Below are positions 42,977-52,357 of a stretch of 64,000 nucleotides of DNA, in pieces. The notes beneath the pieces were generated by a model. It was not told the DNA's origin and did not search any database. It saw only the letters and a list, made by a program, of their open reading frames with translations. The DNA lies in assembly GCA_044356305.1 (NCBI GenBank), contig JBIKWM010000003.1, positions 131,899 to 195,898 on the forward strand, written 5' to 3'. Numbering within the stretch: position 1 is the first letter of the stretch; each line of letters begins with the position of its first letter. A program made the translations under genes and the position numbers. The stretch is from JBIKWM01 sp044356305. Lineage in GTDB: Bacteria; Bacteroidota; Bacteroidia; UBA10329.

Positions 42977-45310
42977 TCATTCACGTACAATCACCACTTT
43001 GCGCTGATGCGCTTCGCCATTGGCATCTATCACTGTTATGTGATACAGTCCGGGGTTCGGTATCTGTAATGTGATTGTTGAAGTGTTGGCGAAATCGTTC
43101 ATCTGTACAATGCGCCCAGTGGCATCAGACACGTGCACATGTGCTGTGCCGCCAAGTGCAGTGCCACTCAATTGAACGGTCCCTGTGCTCGGGTTGGGGT
43201 GGCAGTTCAGTGCTCTGACATTCTGTTTGAGAGTACCTGTAGAGACATCGGGCCAGCACGTGCCAGGAATGTTGGCATCCAGCCACGCGAGGCGGGTGGC
43301 GATCCATGATTTGAGGGTGTCCAGCTCGGCAGCGTATGTGGTGGCAATGGCATTCACCTCGGGCGCGGGGCCGCTCATGCCCAAAATAGGCCATTTCTGG
43401 AAGTGACGGGCCTGAGCATTCTGCACCAATGCGCCCACGCTATCAATGTAACTGTTGATGTGCGCGGTGCTCAATATGGTGGTCCGATATTGCTCGTATA
43501 TGCACCGCAGTTGGTTGTTATAACTCGTGTCCTGCATCAGGCGGATGTACCACCCTGTGGAGTAGTTGTCGGTGGGACAGTCGTTGATCAGGTGCGCCCA
43601 GCCCGACCCATCAATGTTCGAGAACAGGTCGCAGGACCAGAGGTTCTTCCATGCCCAGTCGAAATCCCACACGGGGCCGGCCTTCAATTTTCCGCCATTC
43701 GAGAATTTGTCCTTATGGAAATAGACGCTTTTTTTGAACCCATCATTGTTGCGCGATACCTCATTGATAATGAAGTAATCAATGAACGAACGCACACTCA
43801 TGAACTTGCGGTAACCCGTGGCAGTGTCAGCAAAACCGGGGCTGTAAAGTGCCGTTTCCAAACTGTCTAAATAGCTTGCGATGTACTGTTTCTGTGCCGG
43901 AACCAGTTCATCGGGAGCGGGCTGATGGTATAGGAAATGCACATCGAAACCGGGATGGTCAATTGGCGAGTAATTCGACTGGAAACTGTTCTGGTCGTTC
44001 CAATAATTCTGCTGCAGGATATAGCCGCCAGTCAGTTCATCGCCCGCTACGTCAGTCGGCAGCAAGGTGGCGAGGTTCACACGGTTCTGGTCGCGTTTTA
44101 TCTTTTCGCCAAAGACATAGATGCCTCTGTATATGCTGTCGATGAACACTTCGCACAGCGCAGTGCGCACGCTGTAGTGCCCCATCTGCCCGAAAAGGTC
44201 AAAGGCCAGCGTGTTGCGGATCAATGAGCGGTCGTTGAAATTGGAAAGGAGTACCCAGTCGTTCTCGGCCGGCATACCCAGAAGCGCCACATTGTTGTTC
44301 TGCCCATCAGGTGTGCGCGTCTCCAGGTTGAAGGGTTTCTGCGGAAAACCGCTCGATGTGGCCCCGCGCACCTCAATTCCGATGTTGCCGCTATAGACGT
44401 TGGGCGGGTCGGTCATATAGGTGAGGTTGCCCGGGCCATTGTAGCGGATGTCGAGCATTGCGGGCGATTTGACATCGTTCACTATCGGATTGCCCAATGT
44501 GTTGATATGAAAGATGGGCAACTCGCTGCTTGCCAATGTAATAAAGCCGTTGTCGGTGATGCACAGCCTGAAAGTGCCCGTAGCACCTCCGTAGCCGAAC
44601 ACTTGCACATACACCGTGCTGCCCGGTTGCAGGTCTGATGGCAGGATCATTGAGAAATAACCGATTCCCGCGCCATCGTCATCACAAGCCAGGGCGCCCG
44701 GTGCGGTGCAGTTGTTGGCGGTCCATAGGGCAAGGCCCGTGTCGTTGATAGATCCGCTATCGGTCTTGAACGTCAGACTGCCCGATGGCGGCACCGTGAG
44801 CACAAACCAGCGGTCGCCTCCTTGGTAATTGGCGCATCCGGGGTTCATGCCGGTGCCGGGCATGCCCAGATTGTCAGAGACAAGGCAGGTGTCGGGCCCG
44901 ATGGCAATGGCCGTGCACGGACTGCCGCCCACAACCAGTGGCGCCAGACAATTTCCGAATCCTGAATAGACGGTGCCTACCGGAATATTGGGCCCACCCG
45001 ATTGCACCAGATTCCATTGCGGGTCGAAAATCTGATAGGTGTTCTCCTCCTCCCAATCGGCTGCAGTGTACTGCACTTCCAGCGCATCGCCATGGCACAG
45101 GTTGAATGTGGCCGAGCTTCCGGTGCCTGTTGCGGCAAAGGTGCCCATCTCCACATTGTTCACCAGCACGGTCAGGTATCCACCGTTCCAACCATCGCCA
45201 TAGCTGTCCTGCATGCTGATGGTGTAGTCGCAGCATTGTGCGGTGGCTTGGTGTAGCCCCGCTATCAGGGCCGTAGAAGTGAGCAGGCCAATAGTAGTGG
45301 TGCGGATCAT
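42977..45310 (-). CDS. Secreted CotH-kinase-family protein with T9SS tail
   Basis: About 777 residues from the ATG beginning MIRTTTIGLLTSTALIAGLH, a signal peptide. The N-terminus has a DSYGDGWNGG module (about 25-110) common in Bacteroidota cargo proteins. A beta-sandwich follows (about 120-260), then a CotH domain (about 290-650) with RNTLAFDLFGQMG, GEKIKRDQNRVNL, GGYILQQNYW and GPVWDFDWAWKNL. The end is a type A sorting domain (CHPNPSTGTVQLSG). CotH proteins are atypical protein kinases first known from spore coats; many secreted bacterial ones have unknown targets. It should act outside the cell. No partner gene is evident. Confidence 0.87.
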   Translation of the reverse strand: MIRTTTIGLLTSTALIAGLHQATAQCCDYTISMQDSYGDGWNGGYLTVLVNNVEMGTFAATGTGSSATFNLCHGDALEVQYTAADWEEENTYQIFDPQWNLVQSGGPNIPVGTVYSGFGNCLAPLVVGGSPCTAIAIGPDTCLVSDNLGMPGTGMNPGCANYQGGDRWFVLTVPPSGSLTFKTDSGSINDTGLALWTANNCTAPGALACDDDGAGIGYFSMILPSDLQPGSTVYVQVFGYGGATGTFRLCITDNGFITLASSELPIFHINTLGNPIVNDVKSPAMLDIRYNGPGNLTYMTDPPNVYSGNIGIEVRGATSSGFPQKPFNLETRTPDGQNNNVALLGMPAENDWVLLSNFNDRSLIRNTLAFDLFGQMGHYSVRTALCEVFIDSIYRGIYVFGEKIKRDQNRVNLATLLPTDVAGDELTGGYILQQNYWNDQNSFQSNYSPIDHPGFDVHFLYHQPAPDELVPAQKQYIASYLDSLETALYSPGFADTATGYRKFMSVRSFIDYFIINEVSRNNDGFKKSVYFHKDKFSNGGKLKAGPVWDFDWAWKNLWSCDLFSNIDGSGWAHLINDCPTDNYSTGWYIRLMQDTSYNNQLRCIYEQYRTTILSTAHINSYIDSVGALVQNAQARHFQKWPILGMSGPAPEVNAIATTYAAELDTLKSWIATRLAWLDANIPGTCWPDVSTGTLKQNVRALNCHPNPSTGTVQLSGTALGGTAHVHVSDATGRIVQMNDFANTSTITLQIPNPGLYHITVIDANGEAHQRKVVIVRE

Positions 45311-45385
45311 GGCTGCAAGGTAGGGGTCGCGTCCGCCCTCTTTCAATGAGGTCTATAGAACGGATTTACGTTCAGATTTTGATAG

Positions 45386-45422
45386 CATTGGGTCAAATGA
45401 CGTTATTATTGTCAACCCAATG
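45386..45422. repeat. Bulged inverted repeat in intergenic region
   Basis: CATTGGGT-(CAAA)-TGAC pairs with GTCA-ACCCAATG around a 9-nt AT-rich loop (GTTATTATT). It lies between divergent genes, 164 nt before the radical SAM gene. It could be an operator or an RNA hairpin; no T-run follows. Confidence 0.4.
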
Positions 45423-45585
45423 AATGAAATCAGGTGTAGTGAATACTTCAGGAAGAGTGTGTCTGCTTGAATGGCACCGTCATTTCTAAGTGATCAGGCT
45501 GTTGATGTACCTCGAGCTCCCTATTTGAAAACGTATGATGTTTCTCGCCTGAATAGCGCTCTACTCTAGCATCAACCACACAGTC

Positions 45586-47751
45586 TTGGCGCAGCGTATA
45601 CTCCTCATCAGTCCTCCGTTCACGCAGTTGAACACCCCGTATCCGGCCACCGCATACCTTAAGGGTTTCCTCAATACGCAAGGTGTGCAGAGTACCCAGA
45701 TGGACCTGGGCCTTGAAACCGTGCTGCGGCTTTTCAGTGCCGGAGGGCTTCAACAGGTCTTTGATGTAGCAGGCGAACGGGTGGAGAGCGCATCAGCCAA
45801 CTCCAGGCGCATTTTGGCCTTGCGGGCCGAATATGAGCGCACAATCGGGCCTGTCATGGCTTTTTTGCAGGATGAGGACCAGGCTCTCGCACACCTCATC
45901 AGTGGAAGGAACTTTCTGCCTGAGGCCGCGCGGTTTGCGCAGCTCGAAGACCTTGAATGGGCTTTCGGTACCATGGGCATCCGCGACAAGGCGCGCCACA
46001 TTGCCACGCTGTATCTCGAAGACATGAGTGACCTGATCGTGGAGCTGATAGACCCGCACTTCGGATTCAGCCGCTATGCTGAGCGGTTGGGGCGCTCGGC
46101 CCTCTCATTCGATGAGCTTGATGCACAGCTCTTGCGCCACAACAGCATCATCACCGATATGATGTTGAGCATATTGGAAGATCGGATCAAGACCGAGTCG
46201 CCTACATTGGTGTGCCTATCGGTGCCATTTCCGGGCAATCTATTCGCTGCCCTGAAGTGCGGTCAATGGATCAGGCAAAATCATCCGCAGATAAAAGTGG
46301 CCATGGGTGGCGGCTATCCGAATACGGAACTGCGGTCGGTGAGCGATAGCCGCGTGTTCAACTATGTCGATCATATCTCTTTGGATGATGGCGAGGCGCC
46401 ACTGATGCAGCTGATCGCCCACCTCGATGGACAGATAGCCGCAGAGAAACTGAAGCGCACGTTTTCGCTGATTGATGGCCAAGTGGTGTTCTGCAATGGC
46501 AGCACCATGCCCGACATACGGCAAGAGCATGTGGGTACGCCTGATTACACAGGGCTCCCGCTCAGAAAGTACATCTCAGTAATCCAGCTCACCAACCCCA
46601 TGCACCGTCTGTGGAGCGATGGCCGCTGGAACAAACTCACCATGGCGCATGGCTGCTATTGGGGCAAGTGTACCTTTTGCGATGTGAGCCTCGACTACAT
46701 TCAGCGGTACGAGGCCAGCTCAGCCGCGCGCATTGTTGACCGCATGGAGGAACTGATAGCGCAGACGGGTGACCGCGGCTTTCATTTTGTTGACGAGGCC
46801 GCACCGCCTGCGCTAATGAAGGCGGTGGCGCTCGAGATTCTGCGCAGGGGCGTGGTGGCCACGTGGTGGACCAACATCCGGTTCGAGAAGAGTTTTACCC
46901 TCGACCTATGCCGTCTGTTGGCCGCATCGGGCTGCATTGCGGTCTCGGGAGGGTTGGAAGTGGCCTCTGACCGCTTACTGAAACTGATTGCCAAAGGCGT
47001 GACCATTGAACAGGTGACGCGCGTCAATGACCATTTTAATCGGGCTGGCATCATGGTGCACGCCTATCTGATGTACGGATTCCCAACGCAGACGGCCCAA
47101 GAGACCATCGACTCGCTCGAAGTGGTGCGTCAGATGTTCGAGGCCGGGGTGATGCAGTCGGCCTTTTGGCACCGATTTGCCATGACAGCGCACAGCCCGG
47201 TGGGTCTGGAACCCGAGAGGTTCCGCGTGAGGAACACGAACCCTGTTCCCGGCAGTTTCGCCAACAACGACCTTCAGCACGATGATCCCGAAGGTGCCGA
47301 CCACGACCTTTTTGCCGAGGGATTGCGCAGGTCACTGTTCAATTACATGCACGGCATAGGATACGATGTGCCACTGCGGAACTGGTTCGATCACCGTGTG
47401 CCTAAGCCTTCTGTGCCGCACCACCTGATTGCCTCAATTCTTGAGAATGAAGTGTTCTCAGAGATAAGACCGCATCAGGCCGTGGTGTGGATAGGAGGGC
47501 CGGTCAGTTTTGATGCCGCCCGTAAATCCCTCTCCATTCAAGCAAAGCAGGGTGCGAAATCTGTTAAATGCCCGCCTGCCATCGGTCCATGGCTGGTAGA
47601 GGTGCTCAACGGTATGGCACCAGATTGCGCGCCCATCACCTACGATCAGCTGCAACACCATCACACCGCTGCAGGCCTCAAGGATTTCTCCCTTCTTTGG
47701 CACGGCCCCACCATGCATGCGCTGCGCGAGGCAGGGTTGTTGGTGGTTTGA
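45586..47751 (+). CDS. B12-binding-domain-type radical SAM protein
   Basis: A 721-residue cytoplasmic enzyme. The N-terminus (RILLISPPFTQLNTPYPATAYLKGFL) resembles the cobalamin-binding-like domain that precedes many radical SAM domains, though the DxHxxG cobalamin motif is not seen. The radical SAM centre is near residue 360 with the cluster motif CYWGKCTFCD (C-x4-C-x2-C rather than the common C-x3-C-x2-C). It is followed by typical barrel elements (FHFVDEAAPP, SGGLEVASDRLLKLIAKGV, YLMYGFPTQT). A C-terminal domain of about 150 residues is unassigned. The start is TTG, because no ATG lies near. Substrate is unknown, and no peptide precursor or partner gene is visible. Confidence 0.82.
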   Translation: MAQRILLISPPFTQLNTPYPATAYLKGFLNTQGVQSTQMDLGLETVLRLFSAGGLQQVFDVAGERVESASANSRRILALRAEYERTIGPVMAFLQDEDQALAHLISGRNFLPEAARFAQLEDLEWAFGTMGIRDKARHIATLYLEDMSDLIVELIDPHFGFSRYAERLGRSALSFDELDAQLLRHNSIITDMMLSILEDRIKTESPTLVCLSVPFPGNLFAALKCGQWIRQNHPQIKVAMGGGYPNTELRSVSDSRVFNYVDHISLDDGEAPLMQLIAHLDGQIAAEKLKRTFSLIDGQVVFCNGSTMPDIRQEHVGTPDYTGLPLRKYISVIQLTNPMHRLWSDGRWNKLTMAHGCYWGKCTFCDVSLDYIQRYEASSAARIVDRMEELIAQTGDRGFHFVDEAAPPALMKAVALEILRRGVVATWWTNIRFEKSFTLDLCRLLAASGCIAVSGGLEVASDRLLKLIAKGVTIEQVTRVNDHFNRAGIMVHAYLMYGFPTQTAQETIDSLEVVRQMFEAGVMQSAFWHRFAMTAHSPVGLEPERFRVRNTNPVPGSFANNDLQHDDPEGADHDLFAEGLRRSLFNYMHGIGYDVPLRNWFDHRVPKPSVPHHLIASILENEVFSEIRPHQAVVWIGGPVSFDAARKSLSIQAKQGAKSVKCPPAIGPWLVEVLNGMAPDCAPITYDQLQHHHTAAGLKDFSLLWHGPTMHALREAGLLVV

Positions 47752-47773
47752 TCGGAATGTTCTGAAGGCCAAG

Positions 47774-47800
47774 GGCCCACGGATCCAACCGTGGGCCATT
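47774..47800. terminator. Hairpin terminator between convergent genes
   Basis: A perfect 9-bp stem GGCCCACGG/CCGTGGGCC with loop ATCCAA, followed by ATTATGG. It is between the radical SAM gene and clpB. The T-run is weak on both sides. Confidence 0.5.
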
Positions 47801-47852
47801 ATGGGATTCAGCATTCCGCATGAGAAGGTCCAAGAACCATCTATACCCCGCC

Positions 47853-50444
47853 TCACGCATTCCTGAAAACAATCTTGCCATCGAAACTATCCAGCAAGAG
47901 GGCCGAGTCTTTGTTGACGCGGCCTGACAGAATCTGTTTGCTCAGTTCGTTGAGCACATTGCGTTGGAGCACACGCTTCAGCGGACGGGCTCCGAACTGA
48001 GGGTCAAAGCCGAGGTCGGCCAAACGGGCCACGCCCTCATCGGTGTAGCTGAGGCTGATGCCGTTACGCTCCAATTGCCTGGCTATCAGATTCAACTGCA
48101 AGCGCGTGATGCGCACCACATCGGCCTTTACCAAAGGGGTGAACATGATCACCTCATCAATGCGGTTGAGGAACTCAGGACGAAGGGTCTTCTTGAGAAG
48201 CTCATAAAGTTCTACTCGGGTTTCTTCAAGGATCGTGTCGCGGTTGCGTTCGTTCATCCCCTCCATCTTCTCTTGAATGACGTGCGAACCGAGATTCGAT
48301 GTCATGATGATGATGGTGTTCTTGAAGTTCACCACGCGGCCCTTGTTGTCGGTAAGTCGTCCATCGTCAAGCACTTGAAGGAGAATGTTGAACACATCGG
48401 GGTGAGCTTTCTCAATCTCATCGAGCAGAATGACGCTATACGGCTTCCTCCTTACGGCCTCAGTGAGTTGGCCGCCCTCATCGTAGCCCACGTATCCCGG
48501 AGGCGCTCCTACCAATCGGCTCACCGCATGGCGCTCCTGATATTCGCTCATGTCGATACGTGTCATGGCATTCTCATTGTCAAAAAGGTACTCGGCCAGT
48601 GCCTTTGCCAATTCGGTCTTACCAACACCTGTGGTGCCCAGGAAGATGAAGCTGCCGATAGGCCTTTTCTCATCCTGCAGCCCCGCCCGGCTCCTGCGCA
48701 CCGCGTCACTCACTGCCTCAATGGCCTCGTCCTGCCCCACCACACGCCTGTGCAGTTCATCTTCGAGGTGCAGCAGTTTTTCGCGCTCACTCTGTAGCAT
48801 TTTGGTGATGGGAATACCGGTCCAGCGGCTCACTACGCCTGCAACGTCCTCGGCATCAACTTCCTCTTTGATAAGCGGAGAATCGTGCTGCAACTCTTGC
48901 AGGTGCTGCATGTGGGCCTGTAGCTGCTCATCGGTCTCCCGCATTTTTCCGTACCGGATCTCGGCCACGCGGCCATAATCGCCCGAACGCTCGGCCTGTT
49001 CAGCCTCAAACTTCAGATGTTCAATCTGTTCCTTCGTCTTTTGGATGGCCTCTACCGTGTCTTTCTCATGTTGCCAACGTGCGCGCAGCTCATCCCGCTT
49101 TTCGGTCAGTTCAGAAAGTTGCTTGGCCAATTGGGTCAACTTCTCCTCGTCTTTTTCCCGTCTGATGGCTTCGCGCTCAATTTCAAGTTGGCGTATCCTC
49201 CGTTCCAGTTCGTCCAGTTCCTGGGGCGATGAATTGATCTCCATGCGCAGTTTCGAAGCGGCCTCGTCCACCAGATCAATGGCCTTGTCGGGCAAGAACC
49301 TATCGTTGATATAGCGGGTCGAAAGCTCCACTGCGGCAATGATGGCCTCGTCCTTGATCCTGACCTTGTGGTGGGTCTCGTATTTCTCTTTCAGGCCACG
49401 CAGAATTGAGATGGCATCGTCCTGGTCGGGCTCATCGACCATCACTTTCTGAAATCGTCTTTCAAGGGCCTTGTCTTTCTCGAAGTATTTCTGGTACTCA
49501 TTGAGGGTGGTGGCACCTATGCTGCGCAGTTCGCCCCGGGCCAAGGCGGGCTTGAGTATGTTGGCCGCATCCATGGCGCCTTCGCCACCGCCCGCACCTA
49601 CAAGGGTGTGTATCTCGTCAATGAAAAGGATAATCTCGCCATCGGCTGAGATGACCTCTTTCACCACCGATTTCAGTCGTTCCTCAAACTCGCCCTTGTA
49701 CTTGGCACCTGCTATCAGTGCGCCCATATCGAGCGAGAATATACGTTTCGATTTAAGATTCTCGGGCACATCGCCACTGATGATTCGGTGCGCCAGTCCT
49801 TCGGCAATGGCAGTCTTTCCCACCCCCGGTTCACCTATCAGGATGGGGTTGTTCTTGGTCCTACGGGTAAGGATCTGCAGCACCCTGCGTATCTCCTCAT
49901 CGCGACCGATCACTGGGTCGAGCTTACCGTTGCTGGCCTGCTCGTTAAGGTTTATCGCATATTTGTTCAGGGCGTTGTAGGTGTCCTCGGCCGTTTGGCT
50001 GGTCACCTTGCCGCCTTTGCGCAGTTCGTGTATGGCGGCCTTCAGGTCCTTGTCGACTGCCCCGCTGTCTTTTAGCAGCCGCGATGTGGCATCGCCCACA
50101 TTCAAGAGTGCCAGCAGCAGGTGTTCGATGCTCACAAACTCATCGCCAAACTCCTTCAGATAGGTTGAAGCCTTCGTGAGCGCCTCGGCCGCTTTGGGCG
50201 CGAGGTAAGGTTGTCCGCCTTGCACCTTGGGGTAGCTCTGCACCTGACTGTCGAGAGCCAGTTTCAGGGTGTTCAGGTTGATGTTAAGTTTTTTTAGAAG
50301 GAAGGGAGTCACGTTCTCGTCCACCTCCAAAATGCCTTTGAGGATGTGCCCGGTCTCAATGCTCTGTTGGCCGTTGGTCATGGCAATCTGCGATGCCTGC
50401 TGCACGGCCTCTTGGCTGCGTACGGTGAAGTTGTTCAGGTTCAT
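47853..50444 (-). CDS. clpB: ATP-dependent chaperone ClpB
   Basis: A hexameric disaggregase of 863 residues, the normal length. Order: Clp N domain (NNFTVRSQEAVQQASQIA); first AAA+ module with Walker A GEPGVGKTAIAEG and the pore loop GAKYKGEFEERLK; the long coiled-coil middle domain that marks ClpB rather than ClpC or ClpA (about 400-525, RRIRQLEIEREAIRREKD); and a second AAA+ module with GTTGVGKTELAKALAE and the pore-region GYVGYDEGGQL. It works with DnaK to rescue aggregated proteins. No heat-shock operator (CIRCE) is seen upstream. It is likely monocistronic, with terminators on both sides. Confidence 0.97.
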   Translation of the reverse strand: MNLNNFTVRSQEAVQQASQIAMTNGQQSIETGHILKGILEVDENVTPFLLKKLNINLNTLKLALDSQVQSYPKVQGGQPYLAPKAAEALTKASTYLKEFGDEFVSIEHLLLALLNVGDATSRLLKDSGAVDKDLKAAIHELRKGGKVTSQTAEDTYNALNKYAINLNEQASNGKLDPVIGRDEEIRRVLQILTRRTKNNPILIGEPGVGKTAIAEGLAHRIISGDVPENLKSKRIFSLDMGALIAGAKYKGEFEERLKSVVKEVISADGEIILFIDEIHTLVGAGGGEGAMDAANILKPALARGELRSIGATTLNEYQKYFEKDKALERRFQKVMVDEPDQDDAISILRGLKEKYETHHKVRIKDEAIIAAVELSTRYINDRFLPDKAIDLVDEAASKLRMEINSSPQELDELERRIRQLEIEREAIRREKDEEKLTQLAKQLSELTEKRDELRARWQHEKDTVEAIQKTKEQIEHLKFEAEQAERSGDYGRVAEIRYGKMRETDEQLQAHMQHLQELQHDSPLIKEEVDAEDVAGVVSRWTGIPITKMLQSEREKLLHLEDELHRRVVGQDEAIEAVSDAVRRSRAGLQDEKRPIGSFIFLGTTGVGKTELAKALAEYLFDNENAMTRIDMSEYQERHAVSRLVGAPPGYVGYDEGGQLTEAVRRKPYSVILLDEIEKAHPDVFNILLQVLDDGRLTDNKGRVVNFKNTIIIMTSNLGSHVIQEKMEGMNERNRDTILEETRVELYELLKKTLRPEFLNRIDEVIMFTPLVKADVVRITRLQLNLIARQLERNGISLSYTDEGVARLADLGFDPQFGARPLKRVLQRNVLNELSKQILSGRVNKDSALLLDSFDGKIVFRNA

Positions 50445-50650
50445 GGTCAGGTTGGGGTTTGGTTACAGGTTCGCGCATCGGCCGTCAAACCCCTGTCCAT
50501 CGATCAATTGAGGAAAAAAAGTCAGTTGCCGGTCTGATCTTCCTGACGGAAAGGCCGATACGTGTGCCCTTGCACGCCATTTTGCCGTGTTCACGTTTCT
50601 ATCAGTCGGGTATTCGTGGAAGGTCTCATGAGGGGTCATCACCACTGGGC

Positions 50651-50686
50651 AAAAAAAATGGGCGGTGACCCAACAGTCACCGCCCA
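50651..50686 (-). terminator. Rho-independent terminator
   Basis: On the minus strand the stem TGGGCGGTGAC/GTCACCGCCCA (loop of 6) is followed by eight T residues. It is 25 nt after the hydrolase-like T9SS cargo gene and before clpB. Confidence 0.9.
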
Positions 50687-50710
50687 CCTCATTTAGGGTC
50701 ACTCAGATGA

Positions 50711-52300
50711 TCACTGCACTGACACACGCTGTGTGGTCATGCCACGGTCGGTGAGGATACGGATCAGGTACAGGCCAGGGGTGAGGTCGGCCACCTGCAT
50801 CGACACCAAGTGGGTGTTCAGGGCCTGACGGCTCACAACACTCTTGCCGTCCATGCCAATAACCTCAATGCCGCTGATGCGCATGCCATCAAGTGCCTTG
50901 ATGTTGAGCACATCCTCGGCCGGGTTGGGAAACACGCTCAGGTTGCGGCTAACTGCATCGAGATCATTGATTCCCACCATTCCGGCCGAAACCAGACGAG
51001 GGCACATGTAACCGACAATGCTGTCGATGTAAGCGGCACTCTTGGCCTGCGACATGTCGGGGTTGTTGTTCAGGCCACTTGCGTGTATGGCGGCAGCATC
51101 AAGCGACTGGCCGAACAGTGAATTAATCTGGGTAACTGTAGCTGTCAGAACTGCCTCATCCCACCAGTCCCATGGGCTGGCCTCTTCCTGATTTGCACCC
51201 AGAGTTGGCCTGCGGAATGGGAACAGTCCCTCATAATTGGCAGCATTGAGGCCGAGTGCAGGGTGGCCACTGGCACAAGCGGTATAAGCAGCTTGCGAGT
51301 ATGGGTCGGAATACGGGTGTGTGAAGACATCGTTGTTGCCGAACTCGTTGGCTTTTTCGATGATCCATTTGCTTCCGCTTACCGGTACTACAGCCTGTGG
51401 CGGGGTGGTAGGTACGAATACCATGCCGTGCTCAAACGGAGCGAAGGGATCATCTGGGCAATGGAATGAGATGTTCGGGATCTCTCCGCCCTCTATCCAA
51501 GTAGAATCGCCTATTGCTCCTCCGGCATTCACCGCAACCATGATGTCGTTTGAATAGCTCGGATAATTGTGCACGTTCAGAGTGCCTCCTGAGCCGTCAA
51601 TCTGACCCACAAGCGCAGTATCTACATAAACCTGTGGGGGAGTCGTGCCAGGAATCGTGAATTTTTGAATCTGCAGTTCACTGTACCTGTCAAGCGCATC
51701 GTAGTTCGCAGCGAGGTAGCCCCCGGTGCCGAAGCCGAATACTGTGATTTTGTTCGGGTCGATGCCATAAGGGTTTGAGTTCTCGGCCACTGATTTCTTC
51801 AGGTAGCGCACACTTGTCTTCACGTCATGCAGGCCACGGTAAACTGCGTTAAGCAGAGTGCCCCTGCGTACGTTGAGGTCAGAGTTGAGCGGATCCCAGC
51901 CCAGACGGTAGCTAACGGCAAAAACCACAAAGCCACGCTTAGCCAGTTTATTGCAAAGCTGAACAACAGAGTTGTCCTCTTTTGCACCGGTGGCGCTCTG
52001 ATTGAGGTAGCGAGGCAGGAAGTTGCCGGTATGCAGCACAATAACGGCCATCCGGTCTGTGGCCACATCGCCTTCAGGGCTGTATATGTCCATTTTCTGG
52101 TCACCTATGGTCGGATTGGCCGCAGGTGGGATGTTCACCAGGTCCCCGATATTCGAGATGGTGAAGTAGTAGTTCTGTCCGTAAACCTGAGCTGGGGCAA
52201 CGGTCACGGAGGTGAAGATCTCATCGAGGTAGCGCTCTTGGGCATTGGCCCCAAAAGCAACTGCTAGCCCCAATGTGGCGGAGAGTAAGGTTTTTCTCAT
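50711..52300 (-). CDS. Secreted alpha/beta-hydrolase-like protein with T9SS type A tail
   Basis: About 529 residues from the ATG beginning MRKTLLSATLGLAVAFGANA, a signal peptide. The middle (about 60-400) follows the carboxylesterase/alpha-beta hydrolase layout: a strand then HTGN at the oxyanion-hole position (normally HGGG/HGGN), AKRGFVVFAVSYRLGW, LHDVKTSVRYLKKS, and the elbow ITVFGFGTGGYLAANYD. In the usual G-x-S-x-G elbow the nucleophilic Ser is replaced by Gly here, so ordinary esterase activity is doubtful. The last 80 residues are a sorting domain (VFPNPAEDVLNI, TPGLYLIRI). It is probably a secreted binding protein or an enzyme with another mechanism. It stands alone, with its own promoter box and terminator. 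Confidence 0.8.
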   Translation of the reverse strand: MRKTLLSATLGLAVAFGANAQERYLDEIFTSVTVAPAQVYGQNYYFTISNIGDLVNIPPAANPTIGDQKMDIYSPEGDVATDRMAVIVLHTGNFLPRYLNQSATGAKEDNSVVQLCNKLAKRGFVVFAVSYRLGWDPLNSDLNVRRGTLLNAVYRGLHDVKTSVRYLKKSVAENSNPYGIDPNKITVFGFGTGGYLAANYDALDRYSELQIQKFTIPGTTPPQVYVDTALVGQIDGSGGTLNVHNYPSYSNDIMVAVNAGGAIGDSTWIEGGEIPNISFHCPDDPFAPFEHGMVFVPTTPPQAVVPVSGSKWIIEKANEFGNNDVFTHPYSDPYSQAAYTACASGHPALGLNAANYEGLFPFRRPTLGANQEEASPWDWWDEAVLTATVTQINSLFGQSLDAAAIHASGLNNNPDMSQAKSAAYIDSIVGYMCPRLVSAGMVGINDLDAVSRNLSVFPNPAEDVLNIKALDGMRISGIEVIGMDGKSVVSRQALNTHLVSMQVADLTPGLYLIRILTDRGMTTQRVSVQ

Positions 52301-52321
52301 GATTGAATGATTGGTTTCGGT

Positions 52322-52329
52322 CAAAGGTA
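52322..52329 (-). promoter_or_regulatory. Candidate -7 box (TACCTTTG)
   Basis: An exact TAnnTTTG on the minus strand, 21 nt before the ATG of the hydrolase-like cargo gene. Confidence 0.35.
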
Positions 52330-52357
52330 GATAAACACTGTGGAGTTGGCGATGTGC

